From: Pseudomonas fluorescens
GTDB taxonomy: Bacteria > Pseudomonadota > Gammaproteobacteria > Pseudomonadales > Pseudomonadaceae
Length of the DNA stretch: 64,000 nucleotides
Assembly: GCF_001648775.1 (NCBI RefSeq)
Contig: NZ_LVEJ01000003.1
Coordinates: 310,001 to 374,000, forward strand
Direction of reading: 5' to 3'
Made by a program: the position numbers and the translations under genes. The first letter of the stretch is position 1; every line of letters starts with the position of its first letter. The notes beneath the pieces are model-generated. The model ran no database searches and had not been told where the DNA came from. It saw only the letters and a program-made list of their open reading frames with translations. Shown here piece by piece: positions 10,338-20,391 of the stretch.

Positions 10338-12602
10338 ATGAGCAACCCCCTTGATCTCAGCCTGGACGGTGTAGAACGCCGGTCGCTGGCCGACTTCACC
10401 GAAAGTGCCTACCTCAACTACTCCATGTACGTGATCATGGACCGTGCACTGCCGCATATCGGCGACGGCCTGAAACCGGTACAGCGGCGCATCATCTATG
10501 CGATGAGTGAGCTGGGGCTGGATGCCGATTCCAAGCACAAGAAATCGGCGCGTACCGTCGGTGACGTGCTCGGTAAATTCCACCCGCACGGCGACTCGGC
10601 GTGCTACGAAGCGATGGTGCTGATGGCGCAGCCGTTCAGCTATCGCTACACGCTGGTCGATGGCCAGGGCAACTGGGGTGCGCCGGACGATCCGAAGTCC
10701 TTCGCCGCCATGCGTTACACCGAAGCACGCTTGTCGCGTTATTCCGAAGTGCTGCTCAGCGAACTCGGCCAGGGCACTGCCGACTGGGGCCCGAACTTCG
10801 ACGGCACCCTGCAGGAACCGCTGGTGCTGCCGGCGCGCTTGCCGAACATTCTGCTCAACGGCACCACCGGTATCGCCGTGGGCATGGCCACCGACGTGCC
10901 GCCGCACAACCTGCGCGAAGTGGCGACCGCTTGCGTACGTTTGCTCGATGAGCCGAAAGCCACGGTCGAGCAGCTCTGCGAACACATTCAGGGCCCGGAC
11001 TATCCGACCGAAGCGGAAATCATCACGCCGCGCGCCGACCTGCTGAAAATGTACGAAACCGGCAAGGGTTCGGTGCGCATGCGCGCCGTGTACCACGTCG
11101 AGGACGGCGACATTATCGTCACCGCGCTGCCGCACCAGGTCTCCGGCGCGAAGGTGCTGGAGCAGATCGCTGCGCTGATGCAGGCGAAACCGTCGAAAGC
11201 CCCGCAGATCGCTGACCTGCGCGACGAATCCGACCACGAAAACCCGTGCCGCATCGTCATCATTCCGGTCAACAGCCGCGTCGATCACGAAGCGCTGATG
11301 CAGCATCTGTTCGCCAGCACCGAGCTGGAGTCGACCTACCGGGTCAACGTCAACATCATCGGTCTGGACGGCAAGCCGCAGCTGAAAAACCTGCGCGCGT
11401 TACTGGTCGAATGGCTGGAATTCCGCGTGCAGACCGTGCGTCGCCGCCTGCAATTCCGTCTCGACAAGGTCGAGCGTCGTTTGCACCTGTTGGACGGTTT
11501 GCTGATCGCTTACCTCAACCTGGATGAAGTGATCCACATCATCCGCACCGAGGAACACCCGAAAGCCAAGCTGATCGAGCGCTTCGCCCTGAGCGAGATT
11601 CAGGCCGACTACATCCTCGACACCCGTCTGCGTCAGTTGGCGCGCCTGGAAGAGATGAAGCTGCGCGACGAGCAGGACGAACTGCTCAAGGAACAAGCCA
11701 AGCTGCAAGCGCTGCTGGGCAGCGAAGCCAAGCTGAAGAAGCTGGTACGTACCGAGCTGATCAAAGACGCCGAAACTTACGGCGACGACCGTCGTTCGCC
11801 AATCGTCGAGCGTGCCGAAGCCAAGGCGCTGACCGAGCACGATCTGCTGCCGAACGAAAAAGTGACCGTTGTGCTGTCGGAAAAGGGCTGGATCCGTTCT
11901 GCCAAAGGTCACGACATCGACGCCACCGGCCTGTCGTACAAGGCCGGTGACGGCTTCAAGACTTCGGCGGCGGGGCGCTCCAACCAGTTTGCCGTATTTA
12001 TCGACTCCACCGGCCGCAGCTATTCGGTCGCCGCGCACACCTTGCCGTCGGCGCGAGGCCAGGGCGAACCGTTGACCGGTCGTCTGACACCGCCACCGGG
12101 TGCGACTTTCGAATGCGTGTTGATGCCGGAAGACGATGCGTTGTACGTGATCGCCTCCGACGCCGGTTACGGTTTCGTCGTCAAAGGCGAAGACCTGCAA
12201 GCCAAGAACAAGGCCGGCAAAGCCCTGTTGAGCCTGCCGAACAACGCCAAGGTGATCGCGCCACGTCCGGTGGCCGATCGTGAGCAGAACTGGCTGGCCT
12301 CGGTCACTACCGAAGGTCGCCTGCTGATCTTCAAAATCAGCGATCTGCCACAATTAGGGAAGGGCAAAGGCAACAAGATCATCGGTATTTCCGGTGAGCG
12401 TGTGGCCAGTCGCGAAGAATATGTCACGGACATCGCCGTCATTCCGGAAGGCGCCACCTTGGTGTTGCAGGCCGGAAAACGTACCTTGTCGCTGAAGGCC
12501 GACGACCTCGAACACTACAAAGGTGAGCGTGGACGTCGTGGCAACAAGCTTCCAAGGGGCTTCCAGAGAGTGGATGCGCTGCTCGTCGAAAACCTCAATT
12601 AG
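10338..12602 (+). CDS. parC: DNA topoisomerase IV subunit A (ParC)
   Basis: This is the 754-residue DNA-cleaving subunit of topoisomerase IV. The start [20 protein letters not shown] at 10338 follows GAGG; an earlier in-frame codon inside the previous gene is rejected. The breakage-reunion domain shows [15 protein letters not shown], the QRDR region [14 protein letters not shown] and the catalytic tyrosine in [11 protein letters not shown]. In the QRDR the usual fluoroquinolone positions read Ser and Glu in HGDSACYE, the sensitive type. The C-terminal beta-pinwheel is present. It pairs with parE upstream. Confidence 0.98.
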   Translation: MSNPLDLSLDGVERRSLADFTESAYLNYSMYVIMDRALPHIGDGLKPVQRRIIYAMSELGLDADSKHKKSARTVGDVLGKFHPHGDSACYEAMVLMAQPFSYRYTLVDGQGNWGAPDDPKSFAAMRYTEARLSRYSEVLLSELGQGTADWGPNFDGTLQEPLVLPARLPNILLNGTTGIAVGMATDVPPHNLREVATACVRLLDEPKATVEQLCEHIQGPDYPTEAEIITPRADLLKMYETGKGSVRMRAVYHVEDGDIIVTALPHQVSGAKVLEQIAALMQAKPSKAPQIADLRDESDHENPCRIVIIPVNSRVDHEALMQHLFASTELESTYRVNVNIIGLDGKPQLKNLRALLVEWLEFRVQTVRRRLQFRLDKVERRLHLLDGLLIAYLNLDEVIHIIRTEEHPKAKLIERFALSEIQADYILDTRLRQLARLEEMKLRDEQDELLKEQAKLQALLGSEAKLKKLVRTELIKDAETYGDDRRSPIVERAEAKALTEHDLLPNEKVTVVLSEKGWIRSAKGHDIDATGLSYKAGDGFKTSAAGRSNQFAVFIDSTGRSYSVAAHTLPSARGQGEPLTGRLTPPPGATFECVLMPEDDALYVIASDAGYGFVVKGEDLQAKNKAGKALLSLPNNAKVIAPRPVADREQNWLASVTTEGRLLIFKISDLPQLGKGKGNKIIGISGERVASREEYVTDIAVIPEGATLVLQAGKRTLSLKADDLEHYKGERGRRGNKLPRGFQRVDALLVENLN

Positions 12603-12776
12603 GCGTCCTAGAGAGCTCGATCCACGATTTAACGCGTAGATCGACGCTTTGGCGCTGGAGTCGGAACGCATATTCACGGATGATATGGCCTTTCCAAGCG
12701 CCGGCGTGGCCGAGCGTTCTTCATATTTATTGAGTATTTTCACTGTGGTCAGCCTTGTGGCGGCCACCTGGACGGG

Positions 12777-13490
12777 ATGATGACTGCTCTGCGCCCCCTT
12801 ATTTTCCTGCTCGCCGGCGTTTTGGGCCTGGCGGGTTGCAGCGTTCACCAACCGGTGTCGCTGTATCAACTGGACAGCGGAAGTCCGGTTCAGCCTGCGC
12901 AAAGCGCAGGCATGGCGGTTTTGTTGGGCCCGGTAGTCGTAGCCGATTACCTGCAACGTGAAACATTGCTGCAACGTCAACCGGATGGCAGCCTGCAAGC
13001 GGCGACCGACGGTCGTTGGGCAGGTAGCCTTTCGTCGGATATCGATCAATTGCTGATGCGCCAGGTTGCCGGTCACCTCGACAGCCAACGTGTGGTGCTG
13101 GCACCCGCCACGACCGGGTTTACTCCGGACGTGCAGGTTTTGCTGACTATCACGCGTCTGGACTCCGGCGAGAAACAACCGGCGATCCTCGATGCGCAGT
13201 GGCGCTTGATCGACCGTCGTGGTCAGGTGCGCGATAACCGCATTGTTCATCTGCAGGAGCTGCATGCCGGCAGTACGGCGTCGCAGGTGCAGGCGCAAGG
13301 GATTCTGTTGCAGCGCCTGGCCGAGCAATTGTCGGTGGCGCTGAAGCCTTTGGCCAATCAGCCTCCGGTCGCGGAGGCGCCGCGTAAATCGGCGCCGAAA
13401 CCGGCCGCGCCGGCGGCGGAAGCCGAGAAGCAGCCGAAGATTCCAATGGCCTCGCCGATTCGTACCGATATGGAAGTGTTCCGCTTCTAA
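12777..13490 (+). CDS. PqiC-type ABC transport auxiliary lipoprotein
   Basis: This 237-residue lipoprotein has a lipobox LAGC at about residue 21 in MMTALRPLIFLLAGVLGLAG. The body (YQLDSGSPV, VLLGPVVVADYLQRETLLQR, WAGSLSSDIDQLLMRQVAGHL) matches the ABC-type auxiliary component / PqiC (DUF330) family. These outer-membrane lipoproteins work with MCE-type lipid transport systems. No MCE or permease gene is adjacent, so its partner is elsewhere. The C-terminus is an Ala/Pro/Lys-rich tail. A GGACGGG lies upstream, and ATG 12777 or 12780 would both work. It is followed by a good terminator. Confidence 0.85.
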   Translation: MMTALRPLIFLLAGVLGLAGCSVHQPVSLYQLDSGSPVQPAQSAGMAVLLGPVVVADYLQRETLLQRQPDGSLQAATDGRWAGSLSSDIDQLLMRQVAGHLDSQRVVLAPATTGFTPDVQVLLTITRLDSGEKQPAILDAQWRLIDRRGQVRDNRIVHLQELHAGSTASQVQAQGILLQRLAEQLSVALKPLANQPPVAEAPRKSAPKPAAPAAEAEKQPKIPMASPIRTDMEVFRF

Positions 13491-13507
13491 CGCTGGATCG
13501 AGTCAGA

Positions 13508-13534
13508 ACAAAGCCCGCCTTGTGCGGGCTTTGT
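13508..13534 (+). terminator. Intrinsic terminator after the PqiC-type gene
   Basis: A perfect 11-bp stem (ACAAAGCCCGC/GCGGGCTTTGT) with a 5-base loop lies 18 bases after the stop codon and runs into TTGTTGTG. It probably ends the parE-parC series transcript. Confidence 0.85.
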
Positions 13535-13559
13535 TGTGTCTGGAGTAGAAGATCAAAAG

Positions 13560-13803
13560 CCCCTCACCCCAGCCCTCTCCCCGAGGGAGAGGGAGCCGAC
13601 CTTGGTGTCTGGCGCTATTCATCGACCTGAAAGATCTTGGCGATTGTGGATTTGGTAGAGCAGGGGCCGACCGAAATGTCTGGCGCCCTACGTCGACGAT
13701 CTTGGCGATTATGGATTCAAAGCAAGACGTTCAAGTCGGTGTAGCTCCAGAATATCCCCCAATCGGTCCCCTCTCCCTCTGGGAGAGGGCTAGGGTGAGG
13801 GGC
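13560..13803. repeat. CCCTCACCCC-ended dispersed repeat, copy 2, with internal duplication
   Basis: The ends (CCCCTCACCCCAGCCCTCTC and GAGGGCTAGGGTGAGGGG) match copy 1 at 5986. The interior unit beginning GCCGACC...TGTCTGGCG...GATCTTGGCGATT occurs twice, at 13595 and 13666 (period about 71 bases, imperfect). This makes the copy about 66 bases longer than copy 1. It lies between two terminators of convergent transcription units. Confidence 0.85.
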
Positions 13804-13819
13804 TTTTCAGCCACCCACA

Positions 13820-13857
13820 AAAAAGCCCGCAGACAATCGCTTGTCTGCGGGCTTTTT
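13820..13857 (-). terminator. Intrinsic terminator, 3' of the YtjB-family gene
   Basis: A 17-bp perfect stem (AAAAAGCCCGCAGACAA with its complement) with loop TCGC. On the minus strand it lies 18 bases beyond the stop codon at 13875 and ends in a run of T; it is symmetric enough to work in both directions. Confidence 0.9.
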
Positions 13858-13874
13858 CACATCGGGCTTAAGGC

Positions 13875-15380
13875 TTACGCCCGACGCTCATGCATCCGCG
13901 CCAGTTGCCGCTCGAGCATCGACGGATAAGGCTCCATCAACCGCTCTACGCAGCAGGCGCCCTCAGGGCTGGCGATCGGGCGGATCCGCGCACGCTGGCG
14001 GATCAGCGCGTCATCACTGATCTTGCGCTCAACCAGCAGCAGGTTGCGACTGTGCTGCGACAAGGCCAGGGCATCCTGCGCCGAATCGGTCAGCAGCAGA
14101 TCAATCTGGCTCAGGCCGAACAACTCATCGCCCAGCGTCAAACCCAATTGCAATTGCAGGGTGATGCCGCTGTCCGCGACTTCAATCTGCAACTGATGGC
14201 CCAGCGCCCGCAGCAACTCACCGCAGCAGATCGCGTTGGTCAGGTAATCGTCGCCGCTGTCTTCGGTGTGGAACAGCATCAGCGTGCTGCCATCGTTCAG
14301 GGTTTCGATTTCGCCCTGATACAGCGAAGCGGCCTGATCGAGGCAGTCGCGATAACGCTCCTGCAACTCTTCCAGACGTGCACGTGGCAAGCGGCGCAGT
14401 TGTTCCTGCGAGCCCAGTTGTACGGCCAGCACGGCGGTGTGCTGCGGCACGCTTGGCGACGGTTGGCGGACGACAGGTTGGGGCGCGCCATTGAGCGACT
14501 CGTCGCGCAGGTCGGCAAAGGCGTCATCGTCATCATCGTCTTCGGCGGTGCTGACCAGATGTCGCGGCGCCGGCTTCTGCGCGGCCATCGGGCGGGTTTC
14601 GTCGAAACTCGGATCACGCAAGTTGCGCACCTCGAACTCCGGCTCGTCTTCTTCGTCCTCGAACTCAGGCTCCGGTTCAGGTGCAGGCTCCGGCGCGTAG
14701 TTGGCGTGCAGCTGACGCGCCAGATCGCCGATTTCATCCTGACGATCGATGCCCGGCGTGTGTTCGTCGATGCGGCGCAACCAAACGCGTAATTGCAGCA
14801 ACGGCGTCGACAGGTAGCGGCCCATGCGCAGGCTCAAGGCCAGCGACAGCGCCAACAGAATCGCACTGAGAATGCCCATGCTTTGCAGGCTGATGGTCAT
14901 CGGCTGCTGGAACTGATCCATGTCCAGGCTGATGCGCAGTTGCCCGGCGGTCACATCCTGGAAGGTGATCTTGCTCTCGTACATGCCTTCGGCTTCGCCC
15001 AGCAGGCTGTGCTTGGGCCGTTGACCGGATTCGGCGAGGATGCGGTTATCCACGCTGTAGATCGCCGCGTGGGCCACCAGTTTGTTTTTGGTCAGGTTGT
15101 TGAGCAGCACGTTGAGGCTGAGGATGTCATTGGACACCAACAGCTCCGTGGCGGAGGTGGCGGTCTGCGTGGTCAGGCTTTCGCCCAGCGCATCGGCCTG
15201 CTCGTGCATGGCCTGCTTGAATTGCAAACCCATCACGCCGGCATAGATCACCAGGGCCAGAGCGACCAGGATCACGTTATGGCTGGCAATGCGCAATGCA
15301 ATCGGTACACGGCGGTGGCGCAGTGCACGGAAGATCAGCAGGAAGAAGTTATCGGTTTTAACTGGCGTGGGCCGGTTCAC
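13875..15380 (-). CDS. ytjB: AhpA/YtjB (Smp)-family membrane protein
   Basis: This 501-residue membrane protein has two membrane spans (about residues 33-50 and 168-188) bracketing a periplasmic domain (QTATSATELLVSNDILSLN...). This is the SMP_2 domain of E. coli YtjB/Smp, which is also divergent from serB. A HAMP-like segment follows the second span. Next comes a long acidic low-complexity linker (repeated E/P/D around residues 228-290) and a C-terminal cytosolic domain (VLAVQLGSQEQLRRLPRARL...) that resembles a degenerate nucleotide-cyclase-type fold; that last point is inference. The function is unknown. It is transcribed divergently from serB, with 134 bases between the genes. Confidence 0.82.
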   Translation of the reverse strand: MNRPTPVKTDNFFLLIFRALRHRRVPIALRIASHNVILVALALVIYAGVMGLQFKQAMHEQADALGESLTTQTATSATELLVSNDILSLNVLLNNLTKNKLVAHAAIYSVDNRILAESGQRPKHSLLGEAEGMYESKITFQDVTAGQLRISLDMDQFQQPMTISLQSMGILSAILLALSLALSLRMGRYLSTPLLQLRVWLRRIDEHTPGIDRQDEIGDLARQLHANYAPEPAPEPEPEFEDEEDEPEFEVRNLRDPSFDETRPMAAQKPAPRHLVSTAEDDDDDDAFADLRDESLNGAPQPVVRQPSPSVPQHTAVLAVQLGSQEQLRRLPRARLEELQERYRDCLDQAASLYQGEIETLNDGSTLMLFHTEDSGDDYLTNAICCGELLRALGHQLQIEVADSGITLQLQLGLTLGDELFGLSQIDLLLTDSAQDALALSQHSRNLLLVERKISDDALIRQRARIRPIASPEGACCVERLMEPYPSMLERQLARMHERRA

Positions 15381-15514
15381 TGAGCTCGGCTCTTTTGTCC
15401 GTGAAGTTGACGCGCAGTATAGCGACAGGCCCTAGACCGGCAAAGCGCTCGCGGTGCCCGATGGTCACTGAAAGTGGGTAGAATGCGGTTTTTTTCCAGT
15501 TGCGGGGGTGCGCG

Positions 15515-16729
15515 TTGCGCGAAATCGTCCTGATTAACATCACCGGAGTCGACCGTCCGGGTCTGACTGCGGCCATTACCGGCGTTCTGGCACAAGGTGG
15601 TGTGAACATTCTCGACATCGGTCAGGCGGTGATCCACGACACCCTGTCGTTCGGCATCCTGGTGGAAATCCCCGATTCCGAGCAGGGTAAATCCGTGCTC
15701 AAGGACATCCTGTTCAAGGGCTACGAGCTCGATCAGCAGGTGCGCTTCACCCCGGTGTCCGAAGAGGATTACCAGCAATGGGTGGGCAATCAGGGCAAAA
15801 AACGCCACATCGTCACCCTGTTGACCCGCAAAGTGACCGCCGGGCAATTGCAGGCCGTCAGCTCGATCACCGCCAAATACGGTCTGAACATCGACCATAT
15901 CGACCGTCTGTCGGGTCGCATGCCATTGGACACTCCTGCCGACAAGGGCAAGGGCTGCATCGAGTTTTCCGTGCGTGGCGAAGCGGCTGATCCGCAGGCG
16001 TTGCGCGCCGAATTCCTCAGCGTCGCCCAGGAACTGAACGTCGACATCGCTTTCCAGGAAGATTCGCTGTTCCGTCGCAACCGTCGTCTGGCGGTGTTCG
16101 ACATGGACTCGACGCTGATCGAAGCCGAGGTCATCGACGAATTGGCCAAGGCCGCCGGCGTTGGCGAGCAAGTATCGGAAATCACCGAACGAGCGATGGC
16201 TGGCGAACTGGATTTTCGCGCCAGTTTCAAAGAGCGTCTGGCTTTGCTCAAAGGTCTGGATGTCAGCGTGCTGGATTCGATTGGCGCCTCGCTGCGCCTG
16301 ACCGAAGGCGCGGAAACGCTGTTCGCCGAACTCAAGCGTCTGGGCTACAAGACCGCGATCCTGTCTGGCGGCTTCACCTATTTCGCCAAGCAATTGCAGG
16401 CCAAGCTTGGCATCGACTATGTGTTCGCCAACGAACTGGAAGTGGTCGATGGCAAGTGCACCGGCGTGGCGATCGAGCCGATTGTCGATGCGCAGCGCAA
16501 GGCTGATCTGTTGAAAGAGCTGGCGCACAAGGAAGGCTTGCGTCTGGAACAGACCATCGCGGTCGGTGACGGCGCGAATGACTTGCCGATGCTGGCGATT
16601 GCCGGTTTGGGCGTGGCGTTCCGCGCCAAGCCTTTGGTCAAGCAATCGGCAAAGCAGGCGATTTCCACCCTTGGGCTGGATGGCGTCCTGTATCTGCTGG
16701 GTTTCCGGGATCGTGACGGGCAGCTCTGA
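15515..16729 (+). CDS. serB: Phosphoserine phosphatase SerB
   Basis: SerB (404 residues) catalyses the last step of serine synthesis. The N-terminus holds ACT-type domains (EIVLINITGVDRPGLTAAIT), as in the long Pseudomonas form. The HAD phosphatase domain starts with DMDSTLIEAEVIDE, where the first Asp (about residue 196) is the nucleophile. It continues with ILSGGFTYFA and ends with the metal-binding VGDGANDLPMLAIAGLG. The TTG start at 15515 was chosen because GGGGG lies six bases upstream; a second in-frame TTG at 15500 has no such site. A REPIN follows. Confidence 0.97.
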   Translation: MREIVLINITGVDRPGLTAAITGVLAQGGVNILDIGQAVIHDTLSFGILVEIPDSEQGKSVLKDILFKGYELDQQVRFTPVSEEDYQQWVGNQGKKRHIVTLLTRKVTAGQLQAVSSITAKYGLNIDHIDRLSGRMPLDTPADKGKGCIEFSVRGEAADPQALRAEFLSVAQELNVDIAFQEDSLFRRNRRLAVFDMDSTLIEAEVIDELAKAAGVGEQVSEITERAMAGELDFRASFKERLALLKGLDVSVLDSIGASLRLTEGAETLFAELKRLGYKTAILSGGFTYFAKQLQAKLGIDYVFANELEVVDGKCTGVAIEPIVDAQRKADLLKELAHKEGLRLEQTIAVGDGANDLPMLAIAGLGVAFRAKPLVKQSAKQAISTLGLDGVLYLLGFRDRDGQL

Positions 16730-16752
16730 GATCTCTATCGCCTGACTTGGCC

Positions 16753-16820
16753 TCTTCGCGAGCAGGCTCGCTCCCACATTTGAGATGCATACAACTGTGG
16801 GAGCGAGCCTGCTCGCGAAG
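16753..16820. repeat. REPIN (paired inverted REP sequences)
   Basis: TTCGCGAGCAGGCTCGCTCC and its inverted partner GGAGCGAGCCTGCTCGCGAA flank a short loop containing TTTGAGATGCATACAACTG. It lies between the converging serB and FimW-like genes and could act as a bidirectional transcript end. Confidence 0.9.
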
Positions 16821-16833
16821 GGCGCGCCTCGGT

Positions 16834-18585
16834 CTATAGCGACTTCCACAACGAATCAAAATCCTCTTCGCTCCCGCCATTCTGCGCGGCCTCCAGCGAG
16901 CGATACGCAAACTGATTGAAACTGTGCGTACTGGCCACCCGCCGATCCAGCCCGGCGCGGTGTTCTTCGCCGTGGGTATTGATCATCACCTTGCTGCCTT
17001 CCTGAAACGGCAAGCGTGGCGCCAGCAACGTCGCGGGCACATCGATTGCGCTGATCTCCGGCAGCAATAAACCGCGTAGATACTGGCTGTGATCATCCCG
17101 CGAACGCACCAGTTGCAAACCGCAGGGCTGCGCGTGCGGTGCCACCAGCTCGATGCCCATTTGCGTGCCGCCACCGCGCACCTGCCGAATCCAGCGGATC
17201 ACGGCAATGCTCCAGCCCAGACTGGCGCTGTCCTGAATACCGAGCATTTCCCCGGCCTGCACTTCACCAGGCACTTCTGTCGGCCAGCCAAGGCAATAAC
17301 CACCGGGACTGTGGTTGATCACCGGCAGCGCATACGTCGGATAGTGCGGTGTGCTGTCGACGCTGCTGTCGTCTTCGACGAGATGGTCGTACTGGATTTC
17401 CTCGTAGGGTAAAAACTGCTCGTTGTGCTGTGGGGCGGCGTCGAACGCCTGACTCCAGCTGTCCTTCTCGCCTTTGGCCACGGCGTTGCTGAAGTTCGCA
17501 GCGCGGGCGCCGGGATGTTTGAGCATTTCACTGAAGCTGCGCTCGCCACCCAGATAAAAGTGCAGGGCGCTCATGCCCACGCACACGGTCAGGCTGCCCT
17601 GGCCAACGGTGCGCTGAAAGCTGCGTTCGGCCGCCTGGCCCCAAGTCGCGTGCAAATGTTGCAGCGTGTCGAAAGTGAGCCCGGGTGGGACGAGCAGCGG
17701 CGTCGAAGTGTCCTGATGCAGCAAGTGCGCTTCGACGGTGTTGACCAACGGCTGCGGATCGAAGCCGAGCAGGCCGGACTGTTGCTCGCGGCGAAACATG
17801 CTGCGATAGCGTGGCCCGGCATCCAGTTCGGCGCTGATCGCAAACAGGCCATCGTCCGGGCGGCCGGGGTGCAATTTCAGCAAGGCACTCCACGGTTCGA
17901 GGGCTTCAGCCAGGCGGGCGATCTGGTTCTGGCGCAGTTGATTGCAGCGAGCGCTGCCCAGCAGCAGGGCGGCAATGTAGGTCTGTTCCAGGCTCGATTC
18001 GGTGGTGAGGCTGGCGAGGTCGTCGTGCACTCGCCGCTGTTGCAGTTGCAACTCGCAGGCGGTGCGATACAGCTGATGCAGTTCGAGCCACACATGCTCC
18101 GGCGGCGAGCTGTACAGCTGCGTGGCGCGCAGCAGTTGGCCTTTGAGGGCATGGGCGGCCCGTTGCAGGGCCGTGCTGAGCAGCGCTGCGCGATCCTTGC
18201 CGTACTTTGGCGCAATCCGCAGGACGATCTGTTTGTAGCCGATGGCCAGGTGACTTTGCAGCGCCTGACAGAGATTGCTGATCTTGCGCGAACGTTCGTC
18301 GAGCATGATCGCCTGATGCAGAAAGTGCCGTTCCAGATGCTGGCAGACGAAATACACCTCGGGCCGGAACAGCTCGAGCAGTTGCAGACGGTTGTCGCTG
18401 GGGGTGAGTAATTGATTGAGTTCGCCCAGGCCCTGATAGAGCTGGCGGGCGGTTTCGCCGATGTTGGCCTTGGGCAGGCCGGCGATCCAGCGCTTGAGGT
18501 CGCGCGGGGTGGCTTCGCAAAACGATAGGCGCGTTTGCGTCGGGGTTGGCGCTTGAAGGGACGGCGGGGAGATGGTCTGGCTCAT
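16834..18585 (-). CDS. fimW: FimW-like protein, probable cyclic-di-GMP receptor
   Basis: This 583-residue cytosolic protein begins MSQTISPPSLQAPTPTQTRL. Its position between serB and psd matches the P. aeruginosa gene described as fimW, a c-di-GMP effector involved in surface attachment. The central part is helical (repeated Leu/Gln-rich segments around residues 30-230). The C-terminal third (WPTEVPGEVQAGEMLGIQD, IRWIRQVRGGGTQMGIELV) looks PilZ-like, although the classic RxxxR motif is not clear. The symbol rests on synteny plus this fold impression. The start at 18585 has no strong ribosome binding site, and ATG 18597 is an alternative. fimX, next to fimW in P. aeruginosa, is absent. Confidence 0.6.
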   Translation of the reverse strand: MSQTISPPSLQAPTPTQTRLSFCEATPRDLKRWIAGLPKANIGETARQLYQGLGELNQLLTPSDNRLQLLELFRPEVYFVCQHLERHFLHQAIMLDERSRKISNLCQALQSHLAIGYKQIVLRIAPKYGKDRAALLSTALQRAAHALKGQLLRATQLYSSPPEHVWLELHQLYRTACELQLQQRRVHDDLASLTTESSLEQTYIAALLLGSARCNQLRQNQIARLAEALEPWSALLKLHPGRPDDGLFAISAELDAGPRYRSMFRREQQSGLLGFDPQPLVNTVEAHLLHQDTSTPLLVPPGLTFDTLQHLHATWGQAAERSFQRTVGQGSLTVCVGMSALHFYLGGERSFSEMLKHPGARAANFSNAVAKGEKDSWSQAFDAAPQHNEQFLPYEEIQYDHLVEDDSSVDSTPHYPTYALPVINHSPGGYCLGWPTEVPGEVQAGEMLGIQDSASLGWSIAVIRWIRQVRGGGTQMGIELVAPHAQPCGLQLVRSRDDHSQYLRGLLLPEISAIDVPATLLAPRLPFQEGSKVMINTHGEEHRAGLDRRVASTHSFNQFAYRSLEAAQNGGSEEDFDSLWKSL

Positions 18586-18654
18586 GCCAAAAACCATAGC
18601 AGCAAATAACGCAATCTGCGGGAGCAGCGCACGGCGGCTCCCGCAGAAGGTCAA

Positions 18655-19515
18655 TCAGGCGTTTGGCAGCGCCAGGCCTTGGCCCATCTGCACTGGCGAA
18701 CCCGCCGCCAGCTCTTGCGCCCATTTCACTTGATCCGGCCCAAACAGCACGATCGCGGTCGAACCCAGCTTGAAGCGGCCCAGTTCAGCGCCTTTCTCCA
18801 AGTGAATCGGCGCGCGCGCGGCTTCGTCGTAGCGGAAGGTTTTCAGTTCACGCTTCGGCGGCGTGACCAGACCGGCCCACACGGTTTCGATCGAAGCGAC
18901 GATCATCGCGCCCACCAGCACCACGGCCATCGGCCCGCGCTCGGTGTCGAAGATGCACGCCACGCGCTCGTTGCGGGCGAACAGCTCCGGCACGTTTTCA
19001 GCCGTGGTCTGATTCACCGAGAAGATCCGGCCCGGGATGTAGACCATTTCGCGCAGGGTGCCGGCCAGCGGCATGTGCACGCGGTGGTAGTCCTTCGGCG
19101 ACAGGTAGATGGTGGCGAAGTCGCCGCCCATGAACGGCGCTGCGTTGGCCGCGTCACCGCCGAGCAGTTCGAGCACGCTGAAGCTGTGGCCCTTGGCCTG
19201 GAACACGCGACCGTGTTCGATCGGGCCGAGTTGGCTGACTGCGCCGTCGGCCGGGCTGAGGATCGCACCCGGGGTTTCGTCCAGCGGACGCGCGCCGTCT
19301 TTCAGGGCGCGGGTGAAGAAGGCATTGAAGTGCTCGTAAGCGGTCAGGTCTTCGACCAGCGCTTGCGACATGTCCACCTGATAACGCTTGGCGAACCATT
19401 GGGTAAAGGCATTCTTGAACCAGCGCACGCGGCACTCGGCAATGCAGCCGGCCAGGCGCGACAGCAGGTGATGAGGCAGCAGGTACTGGCTGAGGATAAA
19501 CAGACGCTCTTTCAT
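18655..19515 (-). CDS. psd: Phosphatidylserine decarboxylase proenzyme
   Basis: Psd (286 residues) makes phosphatidylethanolamine at the inner membrane. The self-cleavage motif LGST is at residues 250-253, with Ser252 becoming the pyruvoyl group of the small subunit. Other family blocks are [30 protein letters not shown] and the [13 protein letters not shown] segment with its catalytic His residues. Nine bases separate it from the upstream rhdA gene, so the two are co-transcribed. Length and motifs are complete. Confidence 0.98.
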   Translation of the reverse strand: MKERLFILSQYLLPHHLLSRLAGCIAECRVRWFKNAFTQWFAKRYQVDMSQALVEDLTAYEHFNAFFTRALKDGARPLDETPGAILSPADGAVSQLGPIEHGRVFQAKGHSFSVLELLGGDAANAAPFMGGDFATIYLSPKDYHRVHMPLAGTLREMVYIPGRIFSVNQTTAENVPELFARNERVACIFDTERGPMAVVLVGAMIVASIETVWAGLVTPPKRELKTFRYDEAARAPIHLEKGAELGRFKLGSTAIVLFGPDQVKWAQELAAGSPVQMGQGLALPNA

Positions 19516-19524
19516 TAGTTGTCC

Positions 19525-20349
19525 TTAAAAACCTTGAATCTCGACAGGCGTGTCAGGGTGGTTACCCCATTCGCCCCAGGAACCGGCGTAGCCCTTGACC
19601 CGCGGATAACCGAGGGACTTGGCCACCAGATAAGTGAAGCCCGACCGGTGATGGGTCTGGCAGTGGGTAATGATTTCTTTGTCCTTGGTGATCCCCAGGT
19701 CTTCGAGGATCTGCGGCATGTCCGTGCGAATGCGCAGATGACGGGCCTTGTCCATGCCCGCCGTCCATTCGAAATTGACCGCGCCGGGGATGTGCCCGGC
19801 CTTGGCGGCCAGTACTTTTTCGCCGGAGTATTCCAGCGGCCCGCGCGCATCCCAGATCGCCAGATCGGCGGCGCCAAGACGACTTTGCAGGTATTCGCGG
19901 GTTGCCGTCGGCTCTTCGTGCAGAATCAGCGGCAGCGGGCCACCGACGACCGCCGGCACTTGAATCGACATCGGCATGCCATCTGCCAGCCAGGCTGGCA
20001 GACCACCGTCTATATAGTGGTATTTGTCGTGACCGATCACGTCGAGCAGCCAGATGAAACGCCCGGCCCAACCGCCGCCTTCGTCGTCATACACCACGTA
20101 GACCGCGTCTTTGCGGTGGCCCAGCTCTCCGAACAGCGCTTCCAGATCAGCTTTCGCCGGCAGCAGGCCCGGCGCCGGCGGCTGGCCAAGCTGGGTGCGT
20201 TTCGGGTCGACAAAGCGTGCGCCGGGGAGATGACCTTCGGTATAGCGGGCAGCGCTGGTCAGATCCACCAGAATCAGTTCAGGGGAATCGAGGCGCGGGA
20301 GCAGGTCGCTCGGCTCGATGACGAGCGGCAAGCCAGAGAAGTCAGACAT
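19525..20349 (-). CDS. rhdA: Thiosulfate sulfurtransferase (rhodanese) RhdA
   Basis: This is a 274-residue tandem-rhodanese protein. The active-site loop in the C-terminal domain reads CQTHHR with Cys230, the same unusual loop as the Azotobacter vinelandii RhdA enzyme rather than the more common CG-type loop. The inactive N-terminal domain includes VDPKRTQLGQPPAPGLLPAK. The start at 20349 follows GGAGACC; an upstream ATG at 20367 lacks one. It transfers sulfane sulfur from thiosulfate and may serve iron-sulfur or redox functions, as in Azotobacter. It is in one unit with psd. Confidence 0.96.
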   Translation of the reverse strand: MSDFSGLPLVIEPSDLLPRLDSPELILVDLTSAARYTEGHLPGARFVDPKRTQLGQPPAPGLLPAKADLEALFGELGHRKDAVYVVYDDEGGGWAGRFIWLLDVIGHDKYHYIDGGLPAWLADGMPMSIQVPAVVGGPLPLILHEEPTATREYLQSRLGAADLAIWDARGPLEYSGEKVLAAKAGHIPGAVNFEWTAGMDKARHLRIRTDMPQILEDLGITKDKEIITHCQTHHRSGFTYLVAKSLGYPRVKGYAGSWGEWGNHPDTPVEIQGF

Positions 20350-20391
20350 GTGAGGTCTCCAGGGCACAAAGGGGGGGATTGTAGCGCAGCC

